Positions 36,658-46,001 of a stretch of DNA of 64,000 nucleotides are shown here, one piece after another. The notes below the pieces were generated by a model. That model did not search any database. It was not told where the DNA came from and saw only the letters and a program-made list of their open reading frames with translations. Location: the NCBI GenBank assembly GCA_002163135.1, contig MAAN01000011.1, positions 248,001 to 312,000 on the forward strand. The letters are read 5' to 3'. How positions within the stretch are numbered: position 1 is the first letter of the stretch; each line of letters begins with the position of its first letter. The DNA is from Alphaproteobacteria bacterium 46_93_T64 (GTDB lineage Bacteria; Pseudomonadota; Alphaproteobacteria; Sneathiellales; Sneathiellaceae). The translations under genes and the position numbers were made by a program.

Positions 36658-37815
36658 GTGGGACATATGTTCCCGAAATTTGAAGGCGGGGATAAACCTA
36701 TTCCTTTCAAATTGCCTTGTTTTAACAAGAGCAACGACGATCTATTGGACATTTCTCGGCAGGATTGCACTTATCGCATCGGGCTGTTCATTCCCTTAAG
36801 TGGTGCTGCAGGGATCTGGGGCCCATCGTGTATTGCCAGCGCGCAGGTCGCTGTTGCCGAGATCAACGCCTTATTCGGTATCAATGACCAAGAAGTAGAA
36901 CTTGTCCTGGTCGATGCGGCGATGGAAAACGAAAGTGACTTTTATCAACTTGCTCACGATCTTATTGAGCGAAAGGAAATTCACGCCATCGTTGGTATGC
37001 ATTTAAGCGCAGTGCGCCAGAAGCTGGTGAAAGTTGTCGCCGGTCGCATCCCTTATATTTATACTCCGCTCTATGAAGGGGGGGAGAGGAGCCCCGGTGT
37101 TTTCGCCATTGGGGAAACGCCAGAAGCTCAGCTTTACCCGGCACTTCAGAGTATTTCTCATCGACATAAAGTGCGAAACTGGGCCTTGATCGGCAATGAC
37201 TACGTTTGGCCGCGTGCGTCCCATGCCTATGCCAGGCGATACATAAAGGAGCTGGGTGGACAGTTGACCATGGAGAGGTATCTACCGTTTGACGCCGGGG
37301 TGCCCCACCGATTAATCGAAGAACTCGGTCGCTCCAACACGGATGCTCTGCTGGTTTCTCTGATTGGGCAGGACGCGGTGGTTTTTAACCGGGCCTTTGG
37401 AAAGGCTGGATTGGACCGCAAAATCATTCGACTGTCCTGCGTCATTGAAGAAAATACGCTCCTTGCCATCGGATCAAAAAACTTGAAACGCTTGTATACG
37501 TCGGCGTCTTATTTTTCAGTCTTGAGCACACCTGAAAATAATGCGTTTAAGGAAAAATATCATGGTTTGCACGGGATGAATGCACCGTTGTTAAACTCCT
37601 TGGGGCAGTCCTTGTATGAAGGTGTTCATTTTCTTTCTTCTTTGTTGGAAAATACGTCAACTGATAGTTCAGGCTTCCTCAATGCAGTACCGAAGCCCCT
37701 TAACTACCGAAGTGCACGTGGGGCTACTTTTTTGAATAATGGCCAGAAAAAACTTCCTATTTACCTTGCCCGTGCAGATGGTCACGCCTTTTCTGTAGTC
37801 GAGAATATTTCTTAA
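36658..37815 (+). CDS. AmiC-like periplasmic-binding-fold amide sensor
   Basis: A 385-residue protein with two alpha/beta lobes of the type I periplasmic-binding fold. Recognisable strands are 'YRIGLFIPLSGAAGIWGP', 'AIVGMHLSAVRQKL', 'YIYTPLYEGGE' and 'RNWALIGNDYVWPRA'. This matches the AmiC/NegR group, and the length equals Pseudomonas AmiC. There is no signal peptide, so it should stay in the cytoplasm as a ligand sensor rather than a transport protein. A strong GAGGAGG site at 36644-36650 supports the GTG start at 36658. No AmiR antiterminator gene is nearby, so it may work with the MarR regulator or through flotillin (unknown). Confidence 0.75.
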   Translation: MGHMFPKFEGGDKPIPFKLPCFNKSNDDLLDISRQDCTYRIGLFIPLSGAAGIWGPSCIASAQVAVAEINALFGINDQEVELVLVDAAMENESDFYQLAHDLIERKEIHAIVGMHLSAVRQKLVKVVAGRIPYIYTPLYEGGERSPGVFAIGETPEAQLYPALQSISHRHKVRNWALIGNDYVWPRASHAYARRYIKELGGQLTMERYLPFDAGVPHRLIEELGRSNTDALLVSLIGQDAVVFNRAFGKAGLDRKIIRLSCVIEENTLLAIGSKNLKRLYTSASYFSVLSTPENNAFKEKYHGLHGMNAPLLNSLGQSLYEGVHFLSSLLENTSTDSSGFLNAVPKPLNYRSARGATFLNNGQKKLPIYLARADGHAFSVVENIS

Positions 37816-37976
37816 AATTCAAGGGGTTGATTAATATTTTACTTTTAATGTGAGTAATTTTGTTTTCAAAATTATTTGAAATGGAAAATAAAATGCTTGA
37901 AATGGAAAGTAAAAACATACTAAGACTCATTGCATAATCTGGAGAATGTTTCAGAGATCAGCTTTGGGAGGCGCTT

Positions 37977-39593
37977 GTGGTTTGGGTAATCAGTGCTGTT
38001 GTTGCACTCGTCGTTTTGGCAATTTTCATTCTGTTCCTTAATCGGTTCTATATAAAATCGACACGGGAAAGCTCCTTAGTTCGGACCGGGGCAGGCGGGC
38101 AGAAGGTGGTGATCGATAATGGCTGTTTTGCCCTGCCAATGTTGCATCAGATTCAAAAAGTTACGATGCGAACCATCGCCATCAATGTTGATCTGTTGGG
38201 TCAATATTCCTTGATCACAGCAGATAAGCTTCGGGTAGATATGGAAATGGAATTTCATATCCGGGTTGATCCCACATCAAAAGGCGTTGCCGCTGCCGCG
38301 CAGGCTCTTGGATCGAAATCTCACCGAACCGAAGAGTTGAAGCAGCTGATTGAAGGCAAATTGATGGATGCCATTCGGGCGGTGGCTGCAACAAAAAGTA
38401 TGGATGAGCTACACGTGACACGTGGGAAGTATGTTCAGGAAGTTGCTGATCTCGTCCGCGAGAATATTAGTCAAAACGGTCTTATATTGGAATCTGCTGC
38501 TATGCGAAGATTTGATCAGGCTCCGTTTTCAAGCCTTGATGAGAATAATGCGTTTAATGCGGTTGGCATGCGCCTCTTATCTGAAGTGATCGCGGATAAC
38601 AGGAAAGAGCGCATCAAAATTGAGGCAGATGCAGATATCGCCGTTCGGTTGAGCCAGCTTGAGCAAGCGCAGCGGCGGCTTGAAATTGAACGTCAGCAAA
38701 AGCAGTCAGAAATCGAAACACGCAAGCAGATTGAAAGCTTGTCAGTTGCGACTGACGCTGAGATTGCACAGGCTAAATCCGGAGCCGTGCGCCAAACCAG
38801 AGAGACTGAAATTTCAGATGATCAGCAGCTAAAAGAAGTGGAAATCACTAGAGATTTGATCTTGCGCCAGAAAGAAATGGAAGCCCTTCTCAAGGTCGAG
38901 CAGGTAAAGATCGATAATGCCATTGTCCTAGCGGCCAAACGCCGTGACGAGTTGGACGCTGAGGCCAAATCGGAGCAGGCCCGGACCCATGTGGTTGAAG
39001 CGCAGGAACAAGTGCAGACCCATAAAGATCGATTAGTGGCCAAGCGATCTAAAGAACTCGCTCTGCTGAAAGCGCAAGAGACTGCCAGTGTTGAAGCGGA
39101 ACGGATCAAATCTCAGGTTGACAGCCTGATGTCGACAGCCAAGGCCGAAGCCAATGCGACAACACTCAAAGCAACGGCAGAGAAAGCCAAATTACAGGCG
39201 GAATCCGAAGGGCGAGCGGCACTGATTAATGCCGAAAATTCTCAAAGTGAAGAATTGATCAAAATGAAACTCGAGATGCATCGCCTTGATAAAATGCCGG
39301 AAATTGCCACTCAGATGATGAAACCGGTGGAGAAAATTGATTCCATTCGCATTAATCATATCGGCGGCTTTGGGGGAGGCGGTGGGGACGGATCTAAGGA
39401 TGTCTCTCCGTTCAATCAGGCGATGGAGTCAGTTCTTGGTATGGCCGTTCAATTACCTGCTATGAAAAATCTCGGTGCAGAGATTGGGCTCGATTTTGAT
39501 GCGGGGCTTGCCAATCGTATGTCCGATGCGGTCAGTCGATCGAAACTCAACACAAGCAAAGCGCCGACAGTAACAGCGCCGGAAAACACTTAA
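37977..39593 (+). CDS. Flotillin-like SPFH-domain membrane protein
   Basis: A 538-residue protein. There is one N-terminal membrane segment (about 4-22), then an SPFH/band-7 domain (about 30-215). A long coiled coil follows, rich in Glu, Ala, Lys and Arg (about 215-440, e.g. 'EAQEQVQTHKDRLVAKR'). A glycine-rich patch and a low-complexity tail end it. This is the YqiK/flotillin layout. Flotillins scaffold membrane microdomains. The GTG at 37977 has a GGGAGG site just upstream. Its place between the sensor and transporter genes, 20 nt before the binding-protein gene, is unusual and suggests a scaffold for the amide transporter (inference). Confidence 0.8.
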   Translation: MVWVISAVVALVVLAIFILFLNRFYIKSTRESSLVRTGAGGQKVVIDNGCFALPMLHQIQKVTMRTIAINVDLLGQYSLITADKLRVDMEMEFHIRVDPTSKGVAAAAQALGSKSHRTEELKQLIEGKLMDAIRAVAATKSMDELHVTRGKYVQEVADLVRENISQNGLILESAAMRRFDQAPFSSLDENNAFNAVGMRLLSEVIADNRKERIKIEADADIAVRLSQLEQAQRRLEIERQQKQSEIETRKQIESLSVATDAEIAQAKSGAVRQTRETEISDDQQLKEVEITRDLILRQKEMEALLKVEQVKIDNAIVLAAKRRDELDAEAKSEQARTHVVEAQEQVQTHKDRLVAKRSKELALLKAQETASVEAERIKSQVDSLMSTAKAEANATTLKATAEKAKLQAESEGRAALINAENSQSEELIKMKLEMHRLDKMPEIATQMMKPVEKIDSIRINHIGGFGGGGGDGSKDVSPFNQAMESVLGMAVQLPAMKNLGAEIGLDFDAGLANRMSDAVSRSKLNTSKAPTVTAPENT

Positions 39594-39612
39594 AAAATCA
39601 GGGAGAAATATA

Positions 39613-40842
39613 ATGACGCTTAATCGTAGAGACTTTATGGCTGGGACTGCCGGTTTGTTGACCGCGGCATGCGGGGCGATGATCCCAGGATCAGCTCTCG
39701 CTATTGACAAGATCAAGTTCGGGTCAATTCTGGATACGTCCGGCATTTTTGACGCTTACGGTAAACCTATGGACATGGCCGCTCGTCTTGCCATTGATGA
39801 AATCAATGAAGCTGGTGGCCTTAACGGTGCATCTATTGATGTTACGGCCTATGACACCCAATCAAACATGGCGCTGTATACCCAATTTGGCCAGAAGCTG
39901 GTGCGTCAGGACAAAGTTGATGTGGTGCATGGGGGTATCCTGTCCGCATCCCGAGAAGCAATTCGCCAAACCATGCGTAAAAGCAAAACACTGTATTTCT
40001 ACAATGTGTTGTATGAGGGCGGCGTTTGTGACCGAAATATTTTCATCACCGGAGTGACACCGTCACAACAGGTTGAGGTTCTAGTGCCCCACGCGATCAA
40101 GAAATGGGGCAAGAAAATTTATGTGTTGGCCGCAGATTACAACTATGGCCAAATAACAGCGAACTGGATCAAGAAATATGCGGCAGATGCGGGCGCAGAA
40201 GTCATTGCCGTTGATTTCTTCCCGTTGGATGTTGCCGATTTCGGATCGACGATTGCCAAAATTCAAACAGCTAAACCAGACATGATCGTGTCTGTTCTCG
40301 TGGGCGGCGCGCATCTGTCTTTCTATCGGCAGTGGGCCGCCGCGGGCATGAATAAGAAAATTCCTATGGCTTCCACTACGCTCGGGGTCGGCAATGAACA
40401 TAAGGTTCTGACGGCCGATGAAGGGGACGGAATTCTAGTCGCGTATAACTATTCTCCGGAATTGAAATCACCTGCAAACACTAAATTCCTGCAGGGTTGG
40501 ACTAAGAAATTTGGAGATACCAGTCTTATTCATGAAATAGCTGTTTCCAATTATCAAGGGGTTCATCTCTGGGCAGAAGCTGTCCGGCGTGCGGGATCAA
40601 CCGATCGTACCAAAGTCACAGAAGCGCTTGAAACGGGTCTCTCAATCAAAGGGCCGGGCGGCCTCGTTACAATCGATCCACAAACCCATCATGCAATACT
40701 AGATGTGCATGTCATGGAAATCAAAAACCAGAAAATGAATGTGTTGGAAAGCGCTCTGCAACGGCCGCCACTGGATACTCAAAGTGCCTGTGATTTGAAG
40801 GCGAACCCTGATGATAATACTCAATATGAAATAAAGGCATAA
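39613..40842 (+). CDS. Tat-exported substrate-binding protein of an amide/urea-type ABC transporter
   Basis: A 409-residue protein. The twin-arginine signal NRRDFM is at 4-9 with a hydrophobic stretch and an ALA cleavage site near residue 30. The mature part is a type I binding fold ('IKFGSILDTSGIFDAYGKP', 'YVLAADYNYGQITANWIKKY'). Urea- and short-chain-amide-binding proteins of the UrtA/FmdD type have this form. It would capture the substrate in the periplasm for the LivHM-like permeases that follow. AGGGAGA lies just before the ATG at 39613. Confidence 0.85.
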   Translation: MTLNRRDFMAGTAGLLTAACGAMIPGSALAIDKIKFGSILDTSGIFDAYGKPMDMAARLAIDEINEAGGLNGASIDVTAYDTQSNMALYTQFGQKLVRQDKVDVVHGGILSASREAIRQTMRKSKTLYFYNVLYEGGVCDRNIFITGVTPSQQVEVLVPHAIKKWGKKIYVLAADYNYGQITANWIKKYAADAGAEVIAVDFFPLDVADFGSTIAKIQTAKPDMIVSVLVGGAHLSFYRQWAAAGMNKKIPMASTTLGVGNEHKVLTADEGDGILVAYNYSPELKSPANTKFLQGWTKKFGDTSLIHEIAVSNYQGVHLWAEAVRRAGSTDRTKVTEALETGLSIKGPGGLVTIDPQTHHAILDVHVMEIKNQKMNVLESALQRPPLDTQSACDLKANPDDNTQYEIKA

Positions 40843-40966
40843 GCAGAAGTGGCCTCATAATGTGAGGCCCCTATTCTTCTTAAATTATTGGTGAATGCGG
40901 CTTTATCAAGGCTGCAAACAAGCGGGGTGTGCCCAAATTTTGGGCTGCCCGGAGTAAGAGGTTCGT

Positions 40967-41833
40967 ATGGATTTGGCTGCTGTAATATTTGTCGAGACGG
41001 CCTACGCAATTGCTAGCTTGATCCTTGTCAGCATGGGGCTTGCGGTGGTGTTCGGGATGATGCGCGTTATCAATCTTGCCCACGGTGAATTCATGATGAT
41101 GGGCGGTTATACTACCATTGTTGCCGTTAAGGCGGGCATCAATATCTATATTGCCATTCTAATCATTGCCCCGTTTGTGGTGGGGATTATTGGATTGGTG
41201 GTTGAGAGGCTGGTCATCCGGCACCTGTATGGGCGCCTCGTAGATACCATGCTAGCAACTTGGGGGCTTAGTCTTTTCTTCGTCGGTATTGTCACCATGA
41301 TTTTTGGTAATACGACAACCGGAATTTCCACGCCAATTAGTGGTTTTCAAATCGGCGACTATCAGATCAACGGATATAATTTCTTCATCATTGTTCTGGT
41401 GATCCTATTGCTGATTGTAATGTACGCTCTGCTAAAGGGAACGCGACTTGGTCTGATTGCAAGAGGAACCATGCAAAGGTCCGATATTGCAGCAGCCCTT
41501 GGCTATGATCCGGAGCGTATTTATATGCTCACTTTTATGGCCGGATCGGCCTTGTCGGGCCTTGCCGGTGCGGTTTTGGCGCCGTTGGTTGGGTTGGTTC
41601 CGACCTCGGGCGGTGCTTATATCGCCAAATCCTTCATAACTGTGGTCGCTGGCGGTCCGTCCATCATTACGGGGCTTATATCCAGTGCAGCCTCCTTTGG
41701 TTTTATTAATCAGGTTTTTACTTTTGGGATTTCTCCCGTGGTTGGCGAAGTCGCTTTACTTGTTGCCGCCGTCATTCTTCTTCGGTTGATGCCGCAAGGA
41801 ATTACTGGCCGGTTTTTTAAAGGAAAACTCTAA
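40967..41833 (+). CDS. ABC transporter permease, LivH type
   Basis: A 288-residue integral membrane protein with about eight hydrophobic segments. The conserved LivH features are 'GLAVVFGMMRVINLAHGEFMMMGGY' near the N-terminus and the cytoplasmic 'RGTMQRSDIAAALGYDP' coupling loop. It forms the translocation pore with LivM. AGTAAGAGG lies upstream of the ATG at 40967. The stop overlaps the livM start (TAATG), so the two are coupled. Confidence 0.9.
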   Translation: MDLAAVIFVETAYAIASLILVSMGLAVVFGMMRVINLAHGEFMMMGGYTTIVAVKAGINIYIAILIIAPFVVGIIGLVVERLVIRHLYGRLVDTMLATWGLSLFFVGIVTMIFGNTTTGISTPISGFQIGDYQINGYNFFIIVLVILLLIVMYALLKGTRLGLIARGTMQRSDIAAALGYDPERIYMLTFMAGSALSGLAGAVLAPLVGLVPTSGGAYIAKSFITVVAGGPSIITGLISSAASFGFINQVFTFGISPVVGEVALLVAAVILLRLMPQGITGRFFKGKL

Positions 41834-42861
41834 TGCAGTCCCAGATGATCAAGTCGATGGTGGGACCAGCCTTTGCCGCAATTCTCATTATGTGCCTACT
41901 GCCTGTTGTCTTAGAGACCTACACACTGACCTTGCTTGTGGTGTATGGCATGTTGGGTCTCAGCCTCGGATTAATCTGGGGGTATGGTGGTATTCTGTGT
42001 TTTGGACAAGCTGCGTTCTTTGGCCTCGGGGCTTATTCTTACGCCATTGCCGCCATTAATATTGGCGAAAGCACCGTGCCTGTATTTATCGGCATTCTTG
42101 TGCCTGCTGTGGTTGCATTTCTTCTGGGAGCGATGATGTTTTATGGCCGTCTTGCTGATGTCTATATGGGCGTTATTACGTTGGTTTTTACTCTTATTTT
42201 GTTTCGCTTTATGAATTCAACGGCCGGCCCCGATTTTGTCATTGGAAAGGCTCGGTTGGGCGGTTTTAACGGTATTCCGGGCTATCAAACTCTTAATGTT
42301 CCCGGATTTCCAGATGAGTATATTTATGGGGATGCGCTATATTATCTCGCGTTTTCCCTACTGATTGTCATCTATCTATTGTTGCGATGGTTCTTAAAAA
42401 CCTCTTTTGGGCGCACAGCAATTGCTATCCGAGAAAATGAAGAACGTGTGGAACTCATGGGGTATGACGTTCGCATTCGTAAAACGCTTTTATTTTCTCT
42501 TGGTGGTGGAATCGCAGGTCTCGCCGGTGTTTTATATGCCAATTGGGCTGAAATCGTCACCCCCGGTTTGTTCAGTTTGGGACAATCCGCAGAAATTATT
42601 ATCTGGTGCATTGTCGGCGGACTTGGAATGTTGGTCGGACCAATATTTGGCGGCATGTTGATCGGCTTAATGAAATTTCTACTTGGCCAGCAGTCGATGA
42701 TAGATAACACACTCATTCTAGGGCTCGTTTTGGTTTTGTTCGTTCTTTTCCTACCCAAAGGGGTTGTTCCAACGGTCTCAAAATGGCTTCCGACGGGCCG
42801 AACTAAATCTCGCAAGCGCCGCCGAAAATCTCAAGGACGCAGCAGAAAGTCGGAGGCGTAA
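41833..42861 (+). CDS. ABC transporter permease, LivM type
   Basis: A 342-residue permease with around ten membrane segments. Conserved parts are 'GLSLGLIWGYGGILCFGQAAFFGLGAY' and the coupling loop 'AIRENEERVELMGYDVRIRK'. The C-terminus is very basic (TKSRKRRRKSQGRSRKS), probably a cytoplasmic tail. It overlaps livH by 1 nt and is followed by livG after 1 nt. Confidence 0.9.
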   Translation: MQSQMIKSMVGPAFAAILIMCLLPVVLETYTLTLLVVYGMLGLSLGLIWGYGGILCFGQAAFFGLGAYSYAIAAINIGESTVPVFIGILVPAVVAFLLGAMMFYGRLADVYMGVITLVFTLILFRFMNSTAGPDFVIGKARLGGFNGIPGYQTLNVPGFPDEYIYGDALYYLAFSLLIVIYLLLRWFLKTSFGRTAIAIRENEERVELMGYDVRIRKTLLFSLGGGIAGLAGVLYANWAEIVTPGLFSLGQSAEIIIWCIVGGLGMLVGPIFGGMLIGLMKFLLGQQSMIDNTLILGLVLVLFVLFLPKGVVPTVSKWLPTGRTKSRKRRRKSQGRSRKSEA

Positions 42862-42862
42862 C

Positions 42863-43579
42863 ATGGCTGATATTATATTAGAAACAACAGGCCTCTCCAT
42901 GCGTTTTGGCGGCGTGACAGCAGTGGATAATGTGGATTTTCAGCTGCGCGAGAAAGAACTTCGCTGCCTGATAGGCCCCAATGGTGCTGGAAAAAGTACC
43001 TTTTTCAAATGCTTGACGGGCATATTGAAACCCTCTGCCGGAGAAGTTTTTCTGGACGATCAGGAAACCACAGGATGGGATCCTCACCGCGTAGCCGGGC
43101 TTGGTATCGGGATCAAAACGCAAGTGCCAAGCGTGATGGATGGACTGAGTGTTCATGAAAATATCTGGCTCTCTGCGCGTCGGCGCTCTTCTGTGGCAGA
43201 GGCCAACCGGAAAACGGGAGAAGTAATCGACCGGATCAATCTTGGTGGACTTGCCTATAAGGAGCTGGGGCAGCTCGCCCATGGGGAACGGCAGCGCGTG
43301 GAACTCGGCATTGTTATGGCCGGCAATCCCTGGCTGATCCTGCTGGATGAACCCGCAGCAGGCATGACCGGTGAGGAAGTAGAGCATATGTCTGATATTA
43401 TCCGGGAACTCAATCGAAATGCCGCTGTGATCATTGTGGAACATGACATGCAATTTATCCGCTCCATCGCGAGCAAGGTCACCGTCTTTTATCGGGGGGC
43501 CGTGTTGATGGAGGATGACGTGTCGGTGGTTCTGTCCGATCCCACTGTGCGCGATGTCTATTTAGGAAAGAAGGCCTGA
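42863..43579 (+). CDS. ABC transporter ATP-binding protein, LivG type
   Basis: 238 residues from the ATG at 42863, two codons past the livM end; a longer frame from 42764 runs inside livM and is rejected. Walker A GPNGAGKS lies near 38-45, a degenerate signature 'LAHGERQRVELG' follows, and Walker B is 'WLILLDEPAAGM'. LivG subunits often have HGEQR-like instead of LSGGQ signatures. It powers uptake together with the LivF domain of the next protein. Confidence 0.9.
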   Translation: MADIILETTGLSMRFGGVTAVDNVDFQLREKELRCLIGPNGAGKSTFFKCLTGILKPSAGEVFLDDQETTGWDPHRVAGLGIGIKTQVPSVMDGLSVHENIWLSARRRSSVAEANRKTGEVIDRINLGGLAYKELGQLAHGERQRVELGIVMAGNPWLILLDEPAAGMTGEEVEHMSDIIRELNRNAAVIIVEHDMQFIRSIASKVTVFYRGAVLMEDDVSVVLSDPTVRDVYLGKKA

Positions 43580-43582
43580 AGA

Positions 43583-45991
43583 ATGTCTGATAAATCTCCC
43601 GTTTTAGAGGTTAAGGGTCTTTCTGGTGGATATGGAAAAGTCCCTGTTCTACGGAACATTAATCTCACAGTTTTTGAAAATGAAATCGTTGGTATCCTCG
43701 GTCACAATGGAATGGGGAAATCCACATTATTGAAAACGCTGACAGGATTTCTGCCAGCGACTTCAGGGTCTGTTCAATTCCACGGAGAAGTTATCACCAA
43801 AAGGAAACCCTTCGCCAGAGCGCGAGAGGGATTGGGGTATGTCCCGCAGGGGCGGGGTATTTTTCCAAATCTCACAGTGCAGGATAATCTTTTATTTGCA
43901 TATCATGGGTATGACGGGACAAGTGAGGCGGAGATGTTGGACGAAGTTCTCGCCCATTTTCCTCGGCTGGAACGACTGTTGTCGCGTGAAGGCGGCGCCC
44001 TGTCTGGAGGTGAACAACAGTTGCTAGCGTTGGCCCGTTGCCTGATGGGATCCCCCGATTGTCTTCTTCTTGATGAACCAACTGAAGGTATCCAGCCTTC
44101 CATCATCGAAGAGATTGCCGAGACCCTTCAAAAATTGCGAAAGGAGCGGGATCTGACGATCCTGCTTGTTGAACAGAATTTTGATTTTATTGCAGATCTG
44201 TCGGATCGAGTACTCGTGCTGGAGCGGGGTTCCGTAATTGCCGAGCTTGATCAAAAGGATCTCACAGACACGGCGAAAGTGGACGCATTTTTGGGCCTTG
44301 GTGCCGGCAGGCGGACACGGACTAATCAAACGCCTATCGTTGGGAAGTCGCAGATCTCCATGGCGCCAATTTCTGTGCTTAAGCATATGCCAGTTCCACA
44401 GTCGTTAGGCGCTGCAGCAGTGACGATTGCCCCTTCTCCAAATCTTCCATCCATTCTGTCAGAACAGGTAAGTCAAATGAGTGTCAAACGCCCTTCCCTT
44501 GAGCAATTGCGGAGTATTTCTCAATCCATAGGGTTCTCAATGGATGATCGGGAACTAGAGCAATATTTGGGAATGATGGAGCCGTATATACAAAGTTATG
44601 ATCGTTTGGACGCGACTCCTGACAATTTGCCGTTGGTTAAGTATCCGCGAACTCCCGGTTATCGGCCCTCACTAGCTGAAAATAAGCTCAATGCTTGGTA
44701 TTATAAAACCAGCATTCAAGGGGCAATTGACGGTCCTCTCGCGGGAAAGAAAATAGCGGTGAAGGATACCATTTGTGTCGCAGGTGTTCCGATGATGAAC
44801 GGATCTTCCATCATGGAAGGGTATACGCCGGAAGTGGATGCGACAGTGATTTCCCGTATTTTGGATGCAGGCGGTCATATTGCAGGCAAAGCGCACTGCG
44901 AAAATCTGTGCCTATCAGGCGGGAGTCATACGAATTCTACAGGACCCGTACATAATCCCTACAAACATGGTTTTATGGCGGGTGGATCATCTGGTGGTTC
45001 TGCCGCACTGGTGGCGACAGGTGAAGTCCATATGGCCCTTGGCGGTGATCAAGGAGGATCGATCCGAATTCCATCCAGCAATTGTGGTGTTTATGGGATG
45101 AAAGCTACTCATGGCCTTGTGCCTTATAGTGGGATCATGCCCGTTGAACAAACCATTGATCATGTAGGACCAATAACAGGAACCGTCGCCGACAATGCTC
45201 TCCTACTTGAGGTCATTGCAGGTAGCGATGGCCTTGATCCTCGCCAGTATAAACCCCGCATTCACAAATATACAGAAGCGCTGGGTAAGGGCGTGCATGG
45301 ATTACGTATTGGTGTTCTGAAAGAAGGGTTCAAACGGGAAGAAAGTGAAACCGATGTGGATCAGAAAACTCTCGCAGCCTCTGACGCCTTCCGGCAACTG
45401 GGTGCGATGGTCGAGGAGATTTCAATTCCGGAACATAATGACGCTACAGATTACTGGACGGCCATTACAGTTGAAGGGCTACAGGATCAGATGATGTGGG
45501 GTAACAATGCCGGGACAAATTACAGAGGGCTTTTTGTACCCAGTATGGTGGATCACTTTGACGGCTGGCGTGGCCGGGCTGATGAACTTTCTCCCAGTTT
45601 AAAAGTTTGCATGTTCCTTGGTGAATATTTCCAAACGCATTATCGGGGACGCTTTTATGGCAAAGCACAAAATTTAATGCGGAAAGTAAAGTTGGCATAT
45701 GACGCGGCTTTCAAAAACTACGATTTGCTGCTCGTTCCAACGGTTCCTATGAAGCCTCAGGAAATCCCGCCTGCAGATGCTCCGGTCGAACTGGTTGTTC
45801 AGCGGGCCTTTGAGATGATCGGAAATACAGCGCCGTTCAACGCTTCAGGTTACCCCGCAATGAATGTACCTTGCGGGTTGAGCGAAGGGTTGCCTGTCGG
45901 TATGATGCTGGTAGCTGACAATTATAACGAAATGACAATATATCGTGCCGCTCATGCGTTTGAACAACTGGGTGATTGGCGACAAATGTAA
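43583..45991 (+). CDS. LivF ABC ATPase fused to an amidase-signature hydrolase
   Basis: An 802-residue fusion in one uninterrupted frame. Residues 1-240 are a complete LivF ATPase: Walker A GHNGMGKS at 40-47, LSGGEQQ at 140-146, Walker [11 protein letters not shown] at 160-169. A linker of about 60 residues follows. From about 300 to 802 there is an amidase close to nitrile-hydratase-associated amidases. The Ser-cisSer-Lys triad is K394 (AVKDTI), S469 (GGSSGGS) and S493 ([13 protein letters not shown]). An internal ATG at 44477 could yield free amidase, but no ribosome site stands out. The fusion would place amide hydrolysis at the transporter's cytoplasmic face. Neighbour livG is 3 nt upstream. 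Confidence 0.88.
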   Translation: MSDKSPVLEVKGLSGGYGKVPVLRNINLTVFENEIVGILGHNGMGKSTLLKTLTGFLPATSGSVQFHGEVITKRKPFARAREGLGYVPQGRGIFPNLTVQDNLLFAYHGYDGTSEAEMLDEVLAHFPRLERLLSREGGALSGGEQQLLALARCLMGSPDCLLLDEPTEGIQPSIIEEIAETLQKLRKERDLTILLVEQNFDFIADLSDRVLVLERGSVIAELDQKDLTDTAKVDAFLGLGAGRRTRTNQTPIVGKSQISMAPISVLKHMPVPQSLGAAAVTIAPSPNLPSILSEQVSQMSVKRPSLEQLRSISQSIGFSMDDRELEQYLGMMEPYIQSYDRLDATPDNLPLVKYPRTPGYRPSLAENKLNAWYYKTSIQGAIDGPLAGKKIAVKDTICVAGVPMMNGSSIMEGYTPEVDATVISRILDAGGHIAGKAHCENLCLSGGSHTNSTGPVHNPYKHGFMAGGSSGGSAALVATGEVHMALGGDQGGSIRIPSSNCGVYGMKATHGLVPYSGIMPVEQTIDHVGPITGTVADNALLLEVIAGSDGLDPRQYKPRIHKYTEALGKGVHGLRIGVLKEGFKREESETDVDQKTLAASDAFRQLGAMVEEISIPEHNDATDYWTAITVEGLQDQMMWGNNAGTNYRGLFVPSMVDHFDGWRGRADELSPSLKVCMFLGEYFQTHYRGRFYGKAQNLMRKVKLAYDAAFKNYDLLLVPTVPMKPQEIPPADAPVELVVQRAFEMIGNTAPFNASGYPAMNVPCGLSEGLPVGMMLVADNYNEMTIYRAAHAFEQLGDWRQM

Positions 45992-46001
45992 GGAACCGGT
46001 T

